A stretch of DNA of 64,000 nucleotides from Chlorella sorokiniana (Eukaryota; Chlorophyta; Trebouxiophyceae; Chlorellales; Chlorellaceae). Positions 1 through 13,179 of the stretch are shown piece by piece (position 1 is the first letter of the stretch; each line of letters starts with the position of its first letter). The position numbers and the translations under genes were made by a program. The stretch spans positions 1,922,001-1,986,000 of the forward strand of contig CP084612.1 of assembly GCA_025917655.1 (NCBI GenBank). Reading direction: 5' to 3'. The notes below the pieces were generated by a model, which had not been told where the DNA came from, made no database searches, and saw only the letters and a list, made by a program, of their open reading frames with translations.

Positions 1-3000
1 GCCCAGCAATCGCGCCGGCTGCGCCACGTGAGCTGCACCGTACGGCCTGTTCTGACCTCCTCCATCCGTACCGCCTGCACCGGCTGTACCGCCGCAGGAG
101 GGCGTGGACAGCAAGGACCTGGGCATCACTGCGGCGCGCTCCACCCCCGCCGACTGGGCGGGACAGGGGTACCGCCTGCTGGGGCAGGGGGTGTTCGAGG
201 CGGCGGCGCGCTGCTTTGAGCGGGGGGACGAGGCGCGGGCGCAGGTGGGGGCTGGCGGGTGGAAGGGAGGTGCGGGGTGGAGGGTGCCGTGGCAGCAGAA
301 CGCGTCGCTGCTGCTGACAAGGGCAGGACTAGGTTGAAGCTCAAGAGTGACATAAGATGGCGCGCAAGCTGCTCATGTTCTGACACTCAAGTGCACCCAT
401 GCCCCCCCCCCCGCAGTATTGCCTGTGCCGCGGCCGCATGAGCCGCGCGCGGCAGCAGCAGGAGAGCTCGCCGCACGAGGCGAGGGCCGCCTGGTTCGCC
501 GCCAGCTACGAGCTGCTGGGCCTGGCGGTCAACGGGCAGCCCCTGCCGGAGCTGCTGCCGGGCGTGCTGGCTGGCGGCGGCGCCAACAAGGGGCGCTCGG
601 TGCGCTTGCGCCGCTCTACTGAGTTTTTTAGCCGAATTTGTTTTTTGGGGGATCGTTTTATGTGGGAGCGCTGGTGTGGGTGCACATGTCGGCGGCATGA
701 CCGCGCCCCTGCTTGCGCTGCCCGCCCGCCCGCAGCGCGCGCCCTCCAGCGCGGCGGCGGCGACGCTGTGGCAGGAGCGTCGCGGCTGGGTAGGCCTGGC
801 GGCCCGCGCGCTGCAGCAGGCTGGGGAGCGCGAGCTGGCGGTACGGCTGTACATGTCCCTGGACGCCTACAAGCAGGCACGCGACCTGCTGGCGGCGATG
901 GGAGACCACGCCCGCCTGGCAGACTGCTGCGCGGCGGCGGCGGCGCACCTGCGCGCGGGGGGAGAGGCGCGCATGGCGCTGCCGTGGCTGGCGGAGCGGG
1001 TGCGGCGGTACCGCGTGATGAACCAGTACGGGCGAGCCTTTGAGGAGCTGCAGCGCGAGCCGGAGGTGGTGCAGGTGGGAGGGTGGCGATGCTGCAATTC
1101 GGCGCGCTATGCTTATTACAAGGTGGCAAATGTTTGTTCAGACTGCACCGCACCTTGTGTTGGAAGGCGTCGTTGGCTGTGCTAAACGGCTTTTGTGCCT
1201 GCTGTACCGCATTTCCCCCTGCAGTACCTGCAGAGTCGCAGCCCCATGGTCCTGGAGGAAGTCGGGGTGAATACGATGCGGGAGCTGGCAGCTGCCGCGA
1301 AGGCGCAGCGGGAGCCTCAGCCGCGCGGCGGCGCCGGCGCCGGCAGGGCGGAAGCTGCGGCGGAAGCCGAGGCGCAGCTGCAGGCACGGCTGGTGGCCGC
1401 CTCCCGCCTCATCAGCAACCCCGAGCTGCGGGCCAGCCGGCTGGAAGCGCATGGATGCTTTGCTGAGCTGGCAGTGGCGGTCAAGGCAAGGCGGGCTGCC
1501 CGTTGCAGTTTGCTGTGTCGCTTGCCGGCAGCTGGGCGGGCGGGCGGGGCCGCCGGCCAGGCCTTCCTCCCATTGACCTCTTTGTTGTTGAGCCAGCAGT
1601 GGTTTCAGTCTTCTGCTTGCTGTTGTTCAGCTCCTGCTTGCACACGGCTGCTGGGCTGGGGTGGCAGGCGGGATGGCGCTTCCGCCTGGCAAGCCCGCGA
1701 TGCCCCTTCCTTTGGTTTGCCAGGCCTTGTGCCCCCTCCCCTCCCCGGTTCAGGAGCCGATCCGTGCGGCTCAGCTCCTGTCGGAGCATGCCGGCTACCC
1801 CGCCGCCATCGCGCGCCTGCTGGATGCGACGGCGGCGGCAGAGGGCGGCGAGGGCGCGCGGCTGCCCTCGGGCGGCCTGCGGCTGCTGGCGCGCCTGGCG
1901 GCGGCGGCGGGCACCCCGGCCGAGCTGGCCGCCACCTGGCGGCTGCTGCGCGGCGCCAGCCTGGCGGCGGAGCTGCCGCGGCTGCGCGCCGACCTGGCGC
2001 TGCGTCTGGCCTGCCAGCTGGCGGGCCTGCACCCGCTCACAGCGCTGCCGCTGCCCCGGCCGGAAGAGGCGGCCGCCGCGGCGGCGGCGCCCGCCCGCTC
2101 GGGCGGCGGCCGAGGCAGCGGCCGGCATGCTCGCCAGCCTGGCGTGCGACAGCGACGGCGAGGAAGCCGCGCCCGGCAGCCCTTTGGCTGGGCTGGCAGC
2201 GCTGCCTGTGCACTTGCAGCTGGCGGCACGTCTCGCCCGCTTTGCTGCCGACGTTTACCGCGAGGCCGAGGCCCCGCTGCTGGAGCTGCGCTGCCTGGCC
2301 GTGCTGGCGGCGGCGGGCGCCGCCGCCGCCCCCCGCCGCGCTGCTGCCCGGCCTGGGTTTGGCGGAGGCGGCGCTGGCGCGCTGTGCCACGCTAGCGACG
2401 TCGTCGCCTGCCATGCTGCGGCGGCGGCCCGCCAGCAGGGAGGAGCATGCCGCTGTCAAGCAGGCGGAAGAGGCCTTCCACCTCGGCGGGCTGGCAGACA
2501 GCGGCGGCGGCGGCGGCGGCAGGGACGTCGTGACCGCCCCCGCTTTGACCCCGGCCTGCCTCCTGGCGCAGCTGTTCAACGCCGCGGCCAAGGAGCACGG
2601 GGCGGAGGGGCTGGTGCGGGTGTCGGTGCGGCGAGCGCAGCAGGCGCAGCGCGGCCTGGCGGCGGCTGCGGCGGAGGTGCAGGTGGCGGAGCGTCGCGGC
2701 GTGCAGGACGCCGCCGCTTTCTACCTCTTCCGCCTGGCCCGCGAGGCCGCCCTGGGCCACCTGGCGCGCCTGGCGGGCACCGCCGCCGCGGCTGGCGCCG
2801 CCGCCGCCGCGGCCGCCGCCGCCCGCCGGGCCTGCGGGTCCGCGGCGGCGCCGCTGAGCTGGCGGAAGCCGCGCTGCGCGCGCTGGGCGAACAGCTCGCC
2901 GCCGCGGAGCGCGTGCAGCGCCTGACCCAGGCCGCCAAGCGGCTGTTCCCGCGGCTGAGGGCGGGGGCGCGGCGCTGGCGGGAGGGGCGGGGCTGGCCGA

Positions 3001-6000
3001 GATCGACACGCAGCTGGCGGGCGCAGTGCTGAAAGCCGTCTTCCCGTCTGGTGAGCCCCGATTGAGTTTCGTTACCAGCATGACTTGCTGCCGCTTAGTA
3101 CGCCTAGCGCTCTCCGGTCGTTTTCAGCCCCCTCTTGCCGCTCTGAATAGGCACAGCCATCACCTGTGCTCACCCGACCAAGGCCCCTTTCCCTTACCTG
3201 TTCTTACCCCCCCCCACCCCCCACCCCCAACCCTCCCACACACACACACACACACACGCCTCCCCAACAGGCCCCGTGGACTCGCTTCCCGCCGCGCTGA
3301 ACGCCCCCCGCCTGCTGCACGCTGGCCCCATGCGCGTGGCGGGCGCGCTTCTGGCCCGCTTCTGGGCTGCGGATGCCTCCGCCGCCTTCCCCGCCGCCCC
3401 CGACGCCTCCTTCGACCTCTGGCGCTCCCTGCTCTTCCTTCTGGGCAAGGATCAGATCTTGGAGCAGCTGCTGAAGCATGCGGCGCGGGCGCTGGCGTGT
3501 TTGCCGCAGGTGGGTGGTGCTGGTTCGGGGATGAGGGAGCGGACGGAAGGGGCAGGCGGCTGTGCGGTCGTGTGTGGCTGCGGTTCATGTTGTCGTGGGT
3601 TCGGTACTGCGAGCAGCAAGGAGGGAAAACAAAAGCGAGCCTGGGAGGGTGGCAGCTCTTCCGGGTTTGGCAGCACATACATGCAAGCACACACATACAC
3701 ATGGCAGGCAATCCCCTCCACTGACCCATCCAGCTGCTCGCTCACCCACCCAACCGCAGGGCTCCCCCGAGCGCCGCCTGCTCATCGAAGTCGACGGGCG
3801 GCCCGCGGTACCGCCCAGGCTGCTGGTGCTGGCCACCAAGCGGGTGCAGGTGGGGAAAGGTGGGGTGGGTGTGCTCCCGGCAACCGGACTGGCGCCAATC
3901 CCAATAGAAACAAAATGCTGATTGTGCGGTGACGCGGGCGGCACTGCAGCCTCGGCAGCGCGAGGAGCAGCACGGAAGAATGGGGAGCAGCACCGCACAT
4001 GGCACCCACTCTGGGCCGCTATTTTAACCACTTCCCTTGTTCTTTTCGTGTCTTGTTTTCTGCAGTACGGCATGCCCGCCGACGGCATGGATGCCCTGCT
4101 CTTTTACCTGGAGCGCTGCTGGGCGGCGGCGGAAGCCGGCGAGAAGCTGGGCCCTGCCGCCACCCCGCCGCCGCCGCCCCTGGGGCTGGAGCAGAGCACG
4201 TGGCTGCTGGAGCTGCTGTGCGGGCTGGCCTCTGCGGGCTGCCTGGGCCTGGGGCGGCGCGGCGGCGCGCGCCTTCCCACGCGCGCGGCCGCGGAGATGC
4301 TCATGCTGCTGCCCTTCCTGTCGGAAAAGCACACGTCGGAGGATTTGCACTATCACGCCCGCAAGCTGGCGAGCGCGGGACCGGAAAAGCTGCACGCCCT
4401 GTGGCGGCGCTTTGGGCGTCGCCACGCACGTGGCTGCACGGCGCCTGGCGGCCGCTGCGGCGGCAGGGCCAGCCGGCGAGGCCGCCGCTCTGCTGGGCCG
4501 GCTGGCGCTGGCGACGGGCGCGCTGCTGGCCAGCCTCGCCGTTGCAGCCAACTCCGCCGCCGCCGAGGCCGGCCAGCTGCCTGCTGAGGTGCCTGGCGCG
4601 CTGTATGCGGCCCTGGAGGCGGCGGCGTCGGCGGTACCTTCCCTGCAGCTGCACGCCCTGCTGGAGGCGAAGAGGGTGGGGGACCTGGTGGGGGCTGGCG
4701 GCGGCGGCGAGCGTGCAGGGCACGGCGGTGCTGCAGGCAAGCCGGCAAAGACTGCGTTGCTCATGGAATTGTTTTGCTGTTTGTGTTTGGGCAGGAAGGC
4801 GGTGTTTAGGGGTGCTAGCAGTAAAAAGAAGGTGGACCGTGCCCCAACCCGCCCTCCCCCTCTCGCAGCTCACCTTCACCGAGCTGCGCCCCTTTGACGG
4901 CTTCCAGCGTCGCGGCCCCGCCGCTGCCCTTGCCAACCAGCCGGTAGGCTTCCGACAGCGGGCCTTGGCCGCAGCCCAGGCCAAGGGGGGCTCGCTGCTG
5001 AGGCTGCCGCCGCTGGGCGCGCTGCGCGAGTTCGCGCCGGGCGGCGGCGCCGAGGCGCGGCGGGCCGACGCGGCGCTGGCCATCCAGCGGGCGTGGCGCG
5101 CGTACCGCCTGCGCTGCCGCCGCCAGGAGGCGATGCTGGTCTTCCAGAAGCCGTATTTCAGGTGACCCGTGGCAGGCATTTTTGCCAAGTCACTGGCAGA
5201 ACGAAGCTTTGCTGCAGCGGCGATGCAGCCGCAACGATGTTGCCCCTTTTTCATAGCCCTGCTGCTAACTGGCAGCCCACGCACAACCACTAAATTTTCA
5301 AGTAACAACGCAACAACTTTGCCCTGTCGTCCCCCCCCTCCCCCTTTTAACACACACACGCCTGCCGTTGCAGGCAGCTGCTGCGTGCGTGGTGGCAGCG
5401 GGCGCAGGCTGCAAGGGCGCAGGCTGCGCGAGAGCAGGCTGAGCGCGAGGAGAACGAGCGGCTCAGGTGGGCGCTGCTGCCGCCGCAGCTGCTGCCGCTG
5501 CAGCTGCTGGTGCCGCTGTGCCGCGGAGTAGGCCATCTTGCTCCCGTCCAGCTGCACCCGCTTTACCCATGCCTTGCTGACCGAGTGATGCCCGCCTGGC
5601 AGTGCCGCCCGCCTTCCATCAGGCTCTGCACCACCGTGTGACGCTAGCCGCCCGTCGTTTGCTGCCCCCGCCCCTGCTTCCCGGCCCGCCTTGCCTTGCT
5701 TTGCTGCTGCCGATCCGCCGCCCTCCCCACCCTCCACGGCCCGCAGAGCGGCGGCCGAGTCGGATGCCAGTGCCTCGCTGCGCTACGAGTGGCTGGAGCG
5801 CGGGGTGCAGCCGGGGGCACCTTGTGTCGGCGGGCGCTGCCCCATCTGCCCACCCGCCGCCTCAGGTGGGCCTTGGAGTGCAGCAGGCGCTGAGGGGCTG
5901 CGGTGCTTGCCCGAGCGGCGCTGCCACCGTGCTGCGCAGCTGGGCAATGCATGGGGGTAAATCGTTATTGACGGCTTGAGTGTGCGGCAGCGAGGCAAGG

Positions 6001-7306
6001 CTGGTTGGCCGTCAAGACCGAGCAAGCTGCAGCATGCCCCTGCTGCGCCTGTGACAAACCGCACTTTGAACCACCCTTGCCCCTCCTCGCCGCAGCACCG
6101 CCCAGCCCCCAGGTTGCTGCACCGGCCGGCGGCGGCCTGAGGATCGATGCCCCGGCCTTCCTGCCGCACGCGTTCACGGAGGGGCACCAGGCGGTACTGG
6201 AGGGGTTCAGGCAGTACGTAGAGACGTACCGCACCAGCCTGGCGCCGCAGCTGGAACGCGCACACGCGCTTCGGGCGGCCCTGGACGGCGTCGCGGGCGA
6301 AGGTGCGACGGCTGCGCCACGACGGAACGCTGCGCTGGGCTTGGACGCCGGCTGTGGCGGCAGCACTTGCAAACTGCACCACTGTCTGAGGGCGGCTGCC
6401 CTTGGGAAAACAATGGGGAAGCGGGCTGGGGAATGCCTCTCTCCGGACTCTCTGTTGTGGAACTGCTACATTAACTACCCCCATCCCAATCCTCCCTTTG
6501 CCCGCCCCCCGCCCCCTCCCCCCTCCAACACAAACCACCCCCTTTCCTCCCCCAGCAGGCGCCGCCTTCATGCAAGCCTGCCAGCGCAACGCGGAGCTGC
6601 AGGGCTGGGTGCGCAAGGCGCACGCGGTGCTGGCGGCGGTGGAGGCGGCGCGCCGCTGGCAGGACGCCGCCTCGCTGGAAGGGGTGCAAGACGTGGCGGC
6701 GGAGCTGCGGGCGGCCTGCGCCGCCGCCGACGGCTGGCTGGAGCGGCACCAGGGGGCGAGCACTCCGGGGACGGCGACGGCGACGGCGGCGGCGGCGGGG
6801 CTGCTGCCCCCCGACGACGGCCTTACTGAGCTGGAGCGTGAGGCGGCGGCGCTGCAAGCGGAGCTGCAGGCGGCCGCGAGGGCAGCCCAGGGCGACGACG
6901 GCGACGAGGGAGGCTGGACGGCGCTGGGCGGGGCTCGCCGCCGCCAGCACGCCCACGGCAACGACGGACAGCTGGCAGAGGTGGGTGGGGGATGTGCAGG
7001 GCTGGGAGGGGCAGGGCTGTGCAGGCAGTCCTGTGTCGGCTGGCCGGCATGCCGATTGGTGAGGCAGAGGCAGTGCTGCCTCATTTCCTTGCGTTCCTCC
7101 TGGGGGCAGTCTGCTGCAGCTCAATGCCCCGCTTTCCTGCCCCCTGCCCCGCTGCCCCTTGCTCCTCCCTGCAGATGGCGGGCGCCAACAGGTTCGAGGT
7201 GCTGCCTCTGGACGACGACTTGCACGACGGCTGGGAGGAGGCGGGCGGGCGCAGGAAGAAGGCGGGCAGGCGCACCGGCCACAGGAAGAACAAGGGCAAG
7301 AGGTAG
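1..7306 (+). CDS. TRANK1-like (TPR/UvrD-helicase-type) protein, 3' part, multi-exon
   Basis: This is the 3' portion of a large spliced gene that starts before the window. Exon-like blocks bounded by GT and CAG lie near 97-244, 418-640, 736-1074, 1224-1490, 1753-3050, 3272-3509, 3762-3849, 4066-4740, 4869-5161, 5374-5466, 5747-5865, 6095-6300, 6560-6980 and 7176-7306. The first contains STPADWAGQGYRLLGQG followed by FEAAARCFERGDEARAQ, which matches the helical repeat that follows the helicase core in TRANK1-like proteins. An IQ-type motif (IQRAWRAYRLRCRR) lies near 5080-5122. The C-terminus is short and Lys/Arg-rich, with stop TAG at 7304. The helicase motifs would lie upstream, outside the window, so the family call rests on the repeats and IQ motif. 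Exact splice sites are inferred. Another helical-repeat scaffold protein is possible. Confidence 0.5.
3236..3258. repeat. CA dinucleotide microsatellite in an intron
   Basis: A (CA)n tract follows a C-rich tract and lies just before the exon that begins near 3272. It is intronic, and open frames across it are spurious. Confidence 0.9.
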
Positions 7307-7861
7307 AGGCAGCCGTGCGGCATGGAGGCACACAGCGCCGGCTCGCTTGTGACGAGGGCGCGCCAATGAATGGAATGTGTGCGCCATCCGCACTGTGAGA
7401 TTGAAAGCAAGGCGCCAAGGGCTGGCAGGCAAGGCTCGCATGGGTGTTGTTCTGTTGCAGCGCCCGGTGCAGACCGCAGCACTGTGCCTGTTGAATCAAA
7501 CGTGTAATACACAGAGCCTATGGACCCGGATGATACGCAGCTCTGCTTCTACGCTTCGGCTTAGAAGTTGGTGGCAGTCAAGCACCCTGCTTCCGTCACA
7601 CATCCGATAGCTGCCTTACACATGCACGGCAGCGTTCCATCGGCAAAAGCACATGGCCAGGGGTGCAGAGCAAGGGAGGCAACACTTGTGCTCGGCGAGT
7701 CAACCCCTCCTCTTCCCAGTGCGAAAGGAGGCTCAGGCAGCGGCGCCGCCGCCTCTGGCAGTCACTGCCTGCCATCGTGCCGTCGCCGCCGCGGCCGCCA
7801 GCAGCAGGTGCCAGGCGATGAGGCAGAGCACGGGGAATTGGTACGTGAGGGTCAACCAGTC
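7307..7861. other. 3' UTR and intergenic DNA between convergent host genes
   Basis: Between the TAG at 7304 and the stop of the minus-strand gene at 7862 there is no convincing coding frame. TGTAA at 7503 could serve as the green-algal polyadenylation signal of the plus-strand gene. The rest probably holds both 3' UTRs. Confidence 0.45.
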
Positions 7862-9506
7862 TTAGCCCACCGCTGCCGCCGCCGCCCACTCCTTCTCATC
7901 CGGCAGCAGGTGGCCAGCGTGCTGCTCCGCAAAGCGCGCCCGTGCCTGCTCCTCGCTGAGAAACGCCACCCACACGGGCAGCGCCCAGCCGAAGCAGACC
8001 TGCTGGGGACCGGGCAGCAAGCGGCGGCGAGCTTGCGAGCGACTGGGGAGCGTTGCTGAGCATGCGCAGCTGGGTTGCTGTCTGGCGGCATAGGGTGGGC
8101 CGAGGGCGCAGGATGGACCTGCGGCAGGGCGGCTGCCGCTGCTGACCTGGAGCCATGTCAGCAGCAGGCGGCACGCGTCCAGTTGCGGCGGCATGGAAAG
8201 CGCCAGCGAGACGCCGCTGCCGCGCTCGCCGCCGCCCTCCCCCTTCCCCTCCTGCCGCGCTGCCTTCGCCGCCGCCGGCCAGGGAGACTGGCAGGCCCAG
8301 CGGCAGCCAGTGCGCGGTGCAGAGGAGCTGCGCCAGCTGCTGCATCACCGCCCGCGGCGCCGCCGCCGCCGCCGCCAGCTCGCCCCTGCCGCACACGTCT
8401 TGCGCCGCGGCCTGAGCCGCCGCCGCGCCCAGCAGCAGCGCCTGCAGCGCGGCGGTGTGCTGCCAGCGGGCGTAGCGAAAGGAGAAGCCGGCGTGAGCAA
8501 GAGCAAAGAGTTTGCTCTGCGCGTTTGGGGGGGGGGATAGCTGTCTGCTGTACCTCTCTGGCGGCCACAAACAGGTGGACATCTCCACATAGTTACTTTG
8601 CGAGACTGTGTCATTTGGCTTTGAAACATACAAGCATAGCAGCAGGCAGACCTGTCCCACCTCCGCCACTAGGGTGGCGCCGACGCCCGTAGCATCTTTT
8701 CTCGGCGCCGCAGCTCCGCTGCCCTCTTCTGCGCCGTTGCCGCCCCCAGCACTTGTCGGGGGCAGGGCCAGCTGTGCGGCCAGGGAGGGGCAGGTGCCTC
8801 TATCCGCAGGTGCGTTGCCGTCGCCAGGCTGCCTTTGCTGCCAGCGGCCTGCGGCAAGCAGCGCAGAGGCCTCGCTCTCATCGCCGCCGCAGGCCTGCCC
8901 AAGGCGGTTCCGCAGGCCGCCGACGAAGGTGGGGGCGGCGCCTCTGGCCCATTCAGTGCCGCTGCCGCTGCTGCCGGGGGCAGCGCCCGGCCTCCCAGCA
9001 CAGCAGGGCAAATGCGAGCAGCTTGAGGAGGGTGAGGCAGCGGGCGCGTGTGCGGCACACCACCCAGTTGCGGCCCTCGGCCAAGGGGAGGAAGTTGAGG
9101 GCCAGCAGCAGGGCGGCCTGCGCAGGGAGGAAGCAGCGTCGCAACTTTAAATGCAAAACCCGCAGTAGCAGCCTAAGCAGCACGGGCACCCGTGCACGTC
9201 CACCCGCCTTTCCAGATTCTGCATTTGACCAGGCGCGGCTTCGTCATCCCTGAGGGGCCCTGCCCCACGTTCCCCCAACCTCCCCAAGTGCATGCAGGTG
9301 TGCAGGGTGTACATGCTGAGTGCATGTACGTACTCACTGGCGGCCCCCACCTTAGCGCACATGCGCTTCTGGCGTGACAGCGCAAAGGAGGTCAGCTGGG
9401 TGAGCCAGAGGCAGCAGGAGAGGGCGGCCATGCCGGTGTCGCTGCGAGCCAGCTCGGCGTGACGGGAGGCCAAGAAGGCAGCCTCCAGTTCTGGATGAAA
9501 GCGCAT
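7862..9506 (-). CDS. Probable multi-exon membrane protein of unknown function
   Basis: Minus-strand exon-like segments start with ATG at 9506. The first encodes FHPELEAAFLASRHAELA and then a hydrophobic stretch (MAALSCCLWLTQLTSFAL). Later blocks include another hydrophobic helix around 9180-9040 (AALLLALNFLPLA and LLKLLAFALLCW), a segment near 8480-8270 (ALLLGAAAAQAAAQ and LLCTAHWLPLGLPVSL), and a last exon ending VWVAFLSEEQARARF with stop at 7862. The repeated hydrophobic segments suggest a multi-pass membrane protein, possibly organellar, but I do not recognise the family. Introns are GT-AG by inspection and the gene model is approximate. It converges on the TRANK1-like gene and is tandem with VTE4. 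Confidence 0.4.
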
Positions 9507-10235
9507 GGGGAGGGCTGTGGCTGCTGCTTCACCCGGTTTGGTTGGCCAGCAAGAGCGGCTTGCTCCGCTGCAGGCTCAGCCTGAGAGCCTGCAGGCAGAA
9601 GAAGAGCGACGTGCGATGGCGGTGCAACGCTACAAGATGCCCACAGGAAGCGGCTCCCAGGGAGGGGATCCTCCTGCTCAGCTGCCAAGGCGTCACCCAA
9701 AATTACTGTCTGACACTGGCTAAGCAGGGGGAGCTGAGCAGCCCCCAAGAGTCGCCTTCCGTTGCGGTCGTAGCTGGCCTTGGATCAAAGCAAAAGGCAG
9801 TGTGGCCCTTTTCTGCAGCGAAACCAGCCACAGTGGGGCAGGGTTGGCCTTGGACACTGCTGCGGCAAAAGCTGTACGTCGGAAGGGAGCGGCGGCAGGA
9901 CAGGCTTGGGCATCAAAGCAGCACGGTGGCAGGAGCAGGCGCGCTGCATTGCAGGCTGGGATTGGCAGCCTGCCCAATGCTCCTTGCCAGTTGCTGCCGC
10001 TGGCCATGCGGCTGCGGATTCTTCGTTACTCTGCAGCTGTCCTCTCACTCTCCACGGTTGCTTCATGCAGAAGACGTATCAAGCCTTTTGATTTAATAAT
10101 ACCAGTGCAAGTCAGGAATTCTGTGCTGTCGGCTGCCGCATCAGGAGCAGCTGTGCCCGCAGGGGGACCAGGCAGCGCTTCCGCCAGCAGGGCGCCCCCT
10201 CTCCAGGCGCGGGTGGCCCCCGTCGGCCACCAGCT
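9507..10235. other. Intergenic region between two minus-strand host genes
   Basis: It contains the putative promoter and 5' UTR of the membrane-protein gene and the 3' UTR of VTE4. No frame here looks like a conserved protein. An AT-rich patch near 10080-10105 is the only compositional feature. Confidence 0.4.
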
Positions 10236-12878
10236 TCACTCCGGCTTCCTGCCGCTGATGAGCACAAACTTGACCAGGCCCATGCGGAAGCCCTGCGCCA
10301 TCAGCGGCATCACCTGCGGCGGGCAGCCAAAGAGCAGTGGGCTGTGAGGTTGATCGGACGGAGGGGATGAGGAGAGGTGGGAGCAGAGCAGGAAGAGCGG
10401 CAGCATCCGCACCCACCCATACAAAATACAACACTCAAAGGCCGGTGGGGTCTTCCCGCAGAAGGGCATGCCGCAGCAGAGCTTGCAACAGCGCCACGTG
10501 CGACGCAAGCAAACAATGCCACCCAGCAGCCGCAGCCGCCACCTACCAGCGCGCCCTTGATGGTGGTCCACCCGGCCTTGAGCAGCCCGGACACGCCCTC
10601 AGCCGTGAAAGCGCTCTTGATGACCTCCCCCAGAAGGGCGCCACCTCCTCAGACCAGTCTGCGGTCTTGATGTCTGCGGCGCAGCAAGAAAGGAGGAGCA
10701 CGTGGCGACGGCAGCAGAGGGGAACGAGTTTCAACGCGGCATGCAGGACGCATCGGCCGAGCCTGCAGCGCCAACAGCGCACGCCTGCCGCCGCCTGGAC
10801 GGCAGCAGCAGCAGCAGCAGCAGCAGCAGGTGCAGGAGCAGCAGCAGCAGCAGGAGCAGCAGGGCCGCGCCGCTTCACCCGTGATGCCCTGCTCCCCGAA
10901 CAGCCGCTCGTAGTCGGCGATGGAGCACCAAGCAGGCAGGTAGTAGGCCTGAAGGGGGTGAATGGGTGGGTGGCAAGAAAACCGTGAAACACGTGGTGTT
11001 GGCGTGTGGGGTGTTTTGAGCGGGAGGGGGCTAGGGGGCCGGTGAGCGGTGCCAGCAGGATTGCACGAGCGGCGCGGCACGCGAACAAGGCATGCAGGAG
11101 CAGCAAGCAGCGCGGGCAGGCTGGGAAGGACACCACGTTGCATCAGCAGCGGCCGCCGGCCCCGAAGCAGAAAAGAGCGAGGACGCAGGTTTTTTGAGCG
11201 TTGCAGGCTGAGCCCCACCTCGCAGATGCGATCCAGCAGCGACTGCTCCTCCTCGCGCAGCTGCTCTCCCGGCGCCAACACGCTGCAGGCACAGCGGCAC
11301 ATGGGCGTGAGCCCGGACGCGCAGCTTTCAAGCACGAGTGCACATCAATGTGCATGCAAAGCGCGCTGCTGCGGATTGAATATCCTCGCTCAACGCATCG
11401 GTCGAGCCATCAATGTCCCGTCAGGGCGGAAGGGCAGGGCACCCCCACAAGGAGGTGTTGGTGCTGCCACGTGGCGCCAGGTCAGCGCACCGGTGGCACC
11501 ACGTCACGATGATGATGCGGCCGCCAGGGGCGCACACCCGCGCCAGCTCCCGCACAAACCGCGGCTTGTCTGCAACCCCGGTGTGTGTGGGTGTGGGTGT
11601 GTGTGGTGGGGAGGGGAGGGGGCAAGGCGGCAGCGGTCAGCCGCGCCTGCTGTGCCGCCGCCATCCCTGCTGCATCCCCCCGCTCAGGGCTGCTCCGGCA
11701 TGCGAGAGGTGTACCCACCCGGCATGTGCTCCCCGCTCTCCATGCTCCACACCAGGTCGAACTCGCCGTCGGGGAAGGGCTGGTTCAGCGCGTCTGGAGC
11801 GGGGCGGGGGATGGGGCAGGGTGTGCAAGACACAGGAAAAGAGCTGGTGGGAGGTTGGCGGCATGTACTGTGAGCAAGAGCTCAAGCCAATCCGAGGTCG
11901 GCTCTGTGCAGTGCTGGTTGAATATCTCACAACAGAAAGATCGCTACTCCTCACCCGCCGTCTCCTTTCCTGTTGCAACCAACCCACTTTGCCCCCCCCC
12001 CCCCCCCCGCCCCCTACCCCAGCGCACCTGCCACCTGGAAGGACAGCCGGTCGCCAAAGCCCTGCTGTGCGCTGAGCTCGTTGGCACGCCGCGCCTGGAG
12101 CGGGCTCAGCGTGATGCCGCGAGAGCTGCAGCCCAGCTTGCGCGCGATGTGGCGGCTGCTGCCGCCGATGCCGCACCCCACGTCAACCATCTGGCGGCAC
12201 GAGGAGGAGGCGGTGCAGAACAAGCGCAAAGGGCATGAGCATGGGCAGCTCGACGGTGTCTGGCGGCGAGTGGCAGACGCGCCGCTGCGGATGTGTGCGC
12301 CATCGGGCCTCCTTTGCGCTGCCAGCCGCCGCCGGGCTCACCTTGGTGGCGCTCTCCACCCCCGCCCACCGCAGCGTCTCCTCGATCATGTCCACCTGTG
12401 CCTGCTGGTTGCTCTTGGGGGCGCCGCCCTTGGGGTAGTACCCGTGGTGCATGTGCTCGCCCTGGAGGGTGGGGGTGAGGAAGAAAGAAAGCACGTGCTG
12501 AGCATGCTGAGCGGAAAAACGATCAGGCGGTGCGCAAGAAGCGGCGGAGCTGGCGGCAGCGGCACTCACCCACATGGACTCCCACAGCTGTGAGCTCTCA
12601 TCGTAGAAATTGGCTATGCCCTCTTTGAGGGGCCTCCGCTGCAAGAAGGGAAGGCAGGGTTGAGGAGTCAGCTGGTTCCCACCAGGTGGGCTGGGCAGCA
12701 GGGGGCAGGCGGGGGCGGAGCAGGCAAGCCGGCGCACCTCGCCGCTGCTGGTGATCGGCTTGATGAGCGTGTCCAGCAGCCCCGCTCTCACTGCTACATG
12801 TCGCCGCCTGCTGCTGCGCTGTGAGCGTGGTTGCAACACATTGGGCTGCGCGATCCACGAACACCTGCACTCCATCAC
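10236..12878 (-). CDS. VTE4: Gamma-tocopherol methyltransferase, plastid (multi-exon)
   Basis: This gene makes vitamin E: SAM-dependent methylation of gamma- to alpha-tocopherol (delta to beta) at the plastid envelope. The N-terminus at 12878 is Ser/Arg-rich and looks like a transit peptide. Exons in order lie near 12878-12740, 12640-12573 (GIANFYDESSQLWESMWV), 12462-12340 (GEHMHHGYYPKGG), 12191-12027 (SAM motif I, VDVGCGIGGSSRHIA), 11793-11718 (FPDGEFDLVWSMESGEHMP), 11562-11480 (RELARVCAPGG), 11281-11200 (LLDRICE), 10951-10882 (YYLPAWCSIADYERLF), 10671-10545 (IKSAF then GLLKAGWTTIKGAL) and 10313-10236 (FVLISGRKPE, stop TGA). Order, motifs and spacing fit plant and algal VTE4. Intron 8 holds a CAG repeat. 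Exon edges are by eye, but the family is clear. Confidence 0.88.
10798..10862. repeat. CAG/AGC triplet repeat in a VTE4 intron
   Basis: An imperfect (CAG)n tract, interrupted by a few GGAG units, sits in the intron between the two VTE4 exons near 10671 and 10882. It gives artificial Ser, Gln or Ala runs in unspliced translation. Confidence 0.85.
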
Positions 12879-13179
12879 GGACGCTTATGACGCGCACAAT
12901 AATGTGGAGTGCGTGATGAGGGCATTTGGGGCAGGAAATGCCCATTCTGGCCACCGCCGCTGAGTTGGCGGCGGCACCTGGTGGAGGCGTGTAGGGGCTA
13001 TTTCAGCGCTCCTACATGTAAAGGGATAATTAAGTCGTCTAAAATGTGCTAATTTGGATCATCAGGAAAGCGACAGGCCACCCTGCTTCTGATCTCTTGT
13101 TCGGCTTTCCCGCGTCTGGGCTTGGATCGCTGCTGTTGGCATTATCAAAGCTGCATATCTCGTACTCGCACCGTCTCCA
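12879..13179. promoter_or_regulatory. Divergent intergenic region between VTE4 and the GH18-like gene
   Basis: The two starts face away from each other across 301 bp, so this region probably holds both promoters. The centre (13000-13060) is AT-richer than its surroundings. No specific element can be named. Confidence 0.5.

Noticed and set aside
1500-3050. Long alternate-frame proteins in the first gene
   Set aside because: Several plus and minus frames stay open because of GC richness; the frame chosen is the one continuing across intron borders.
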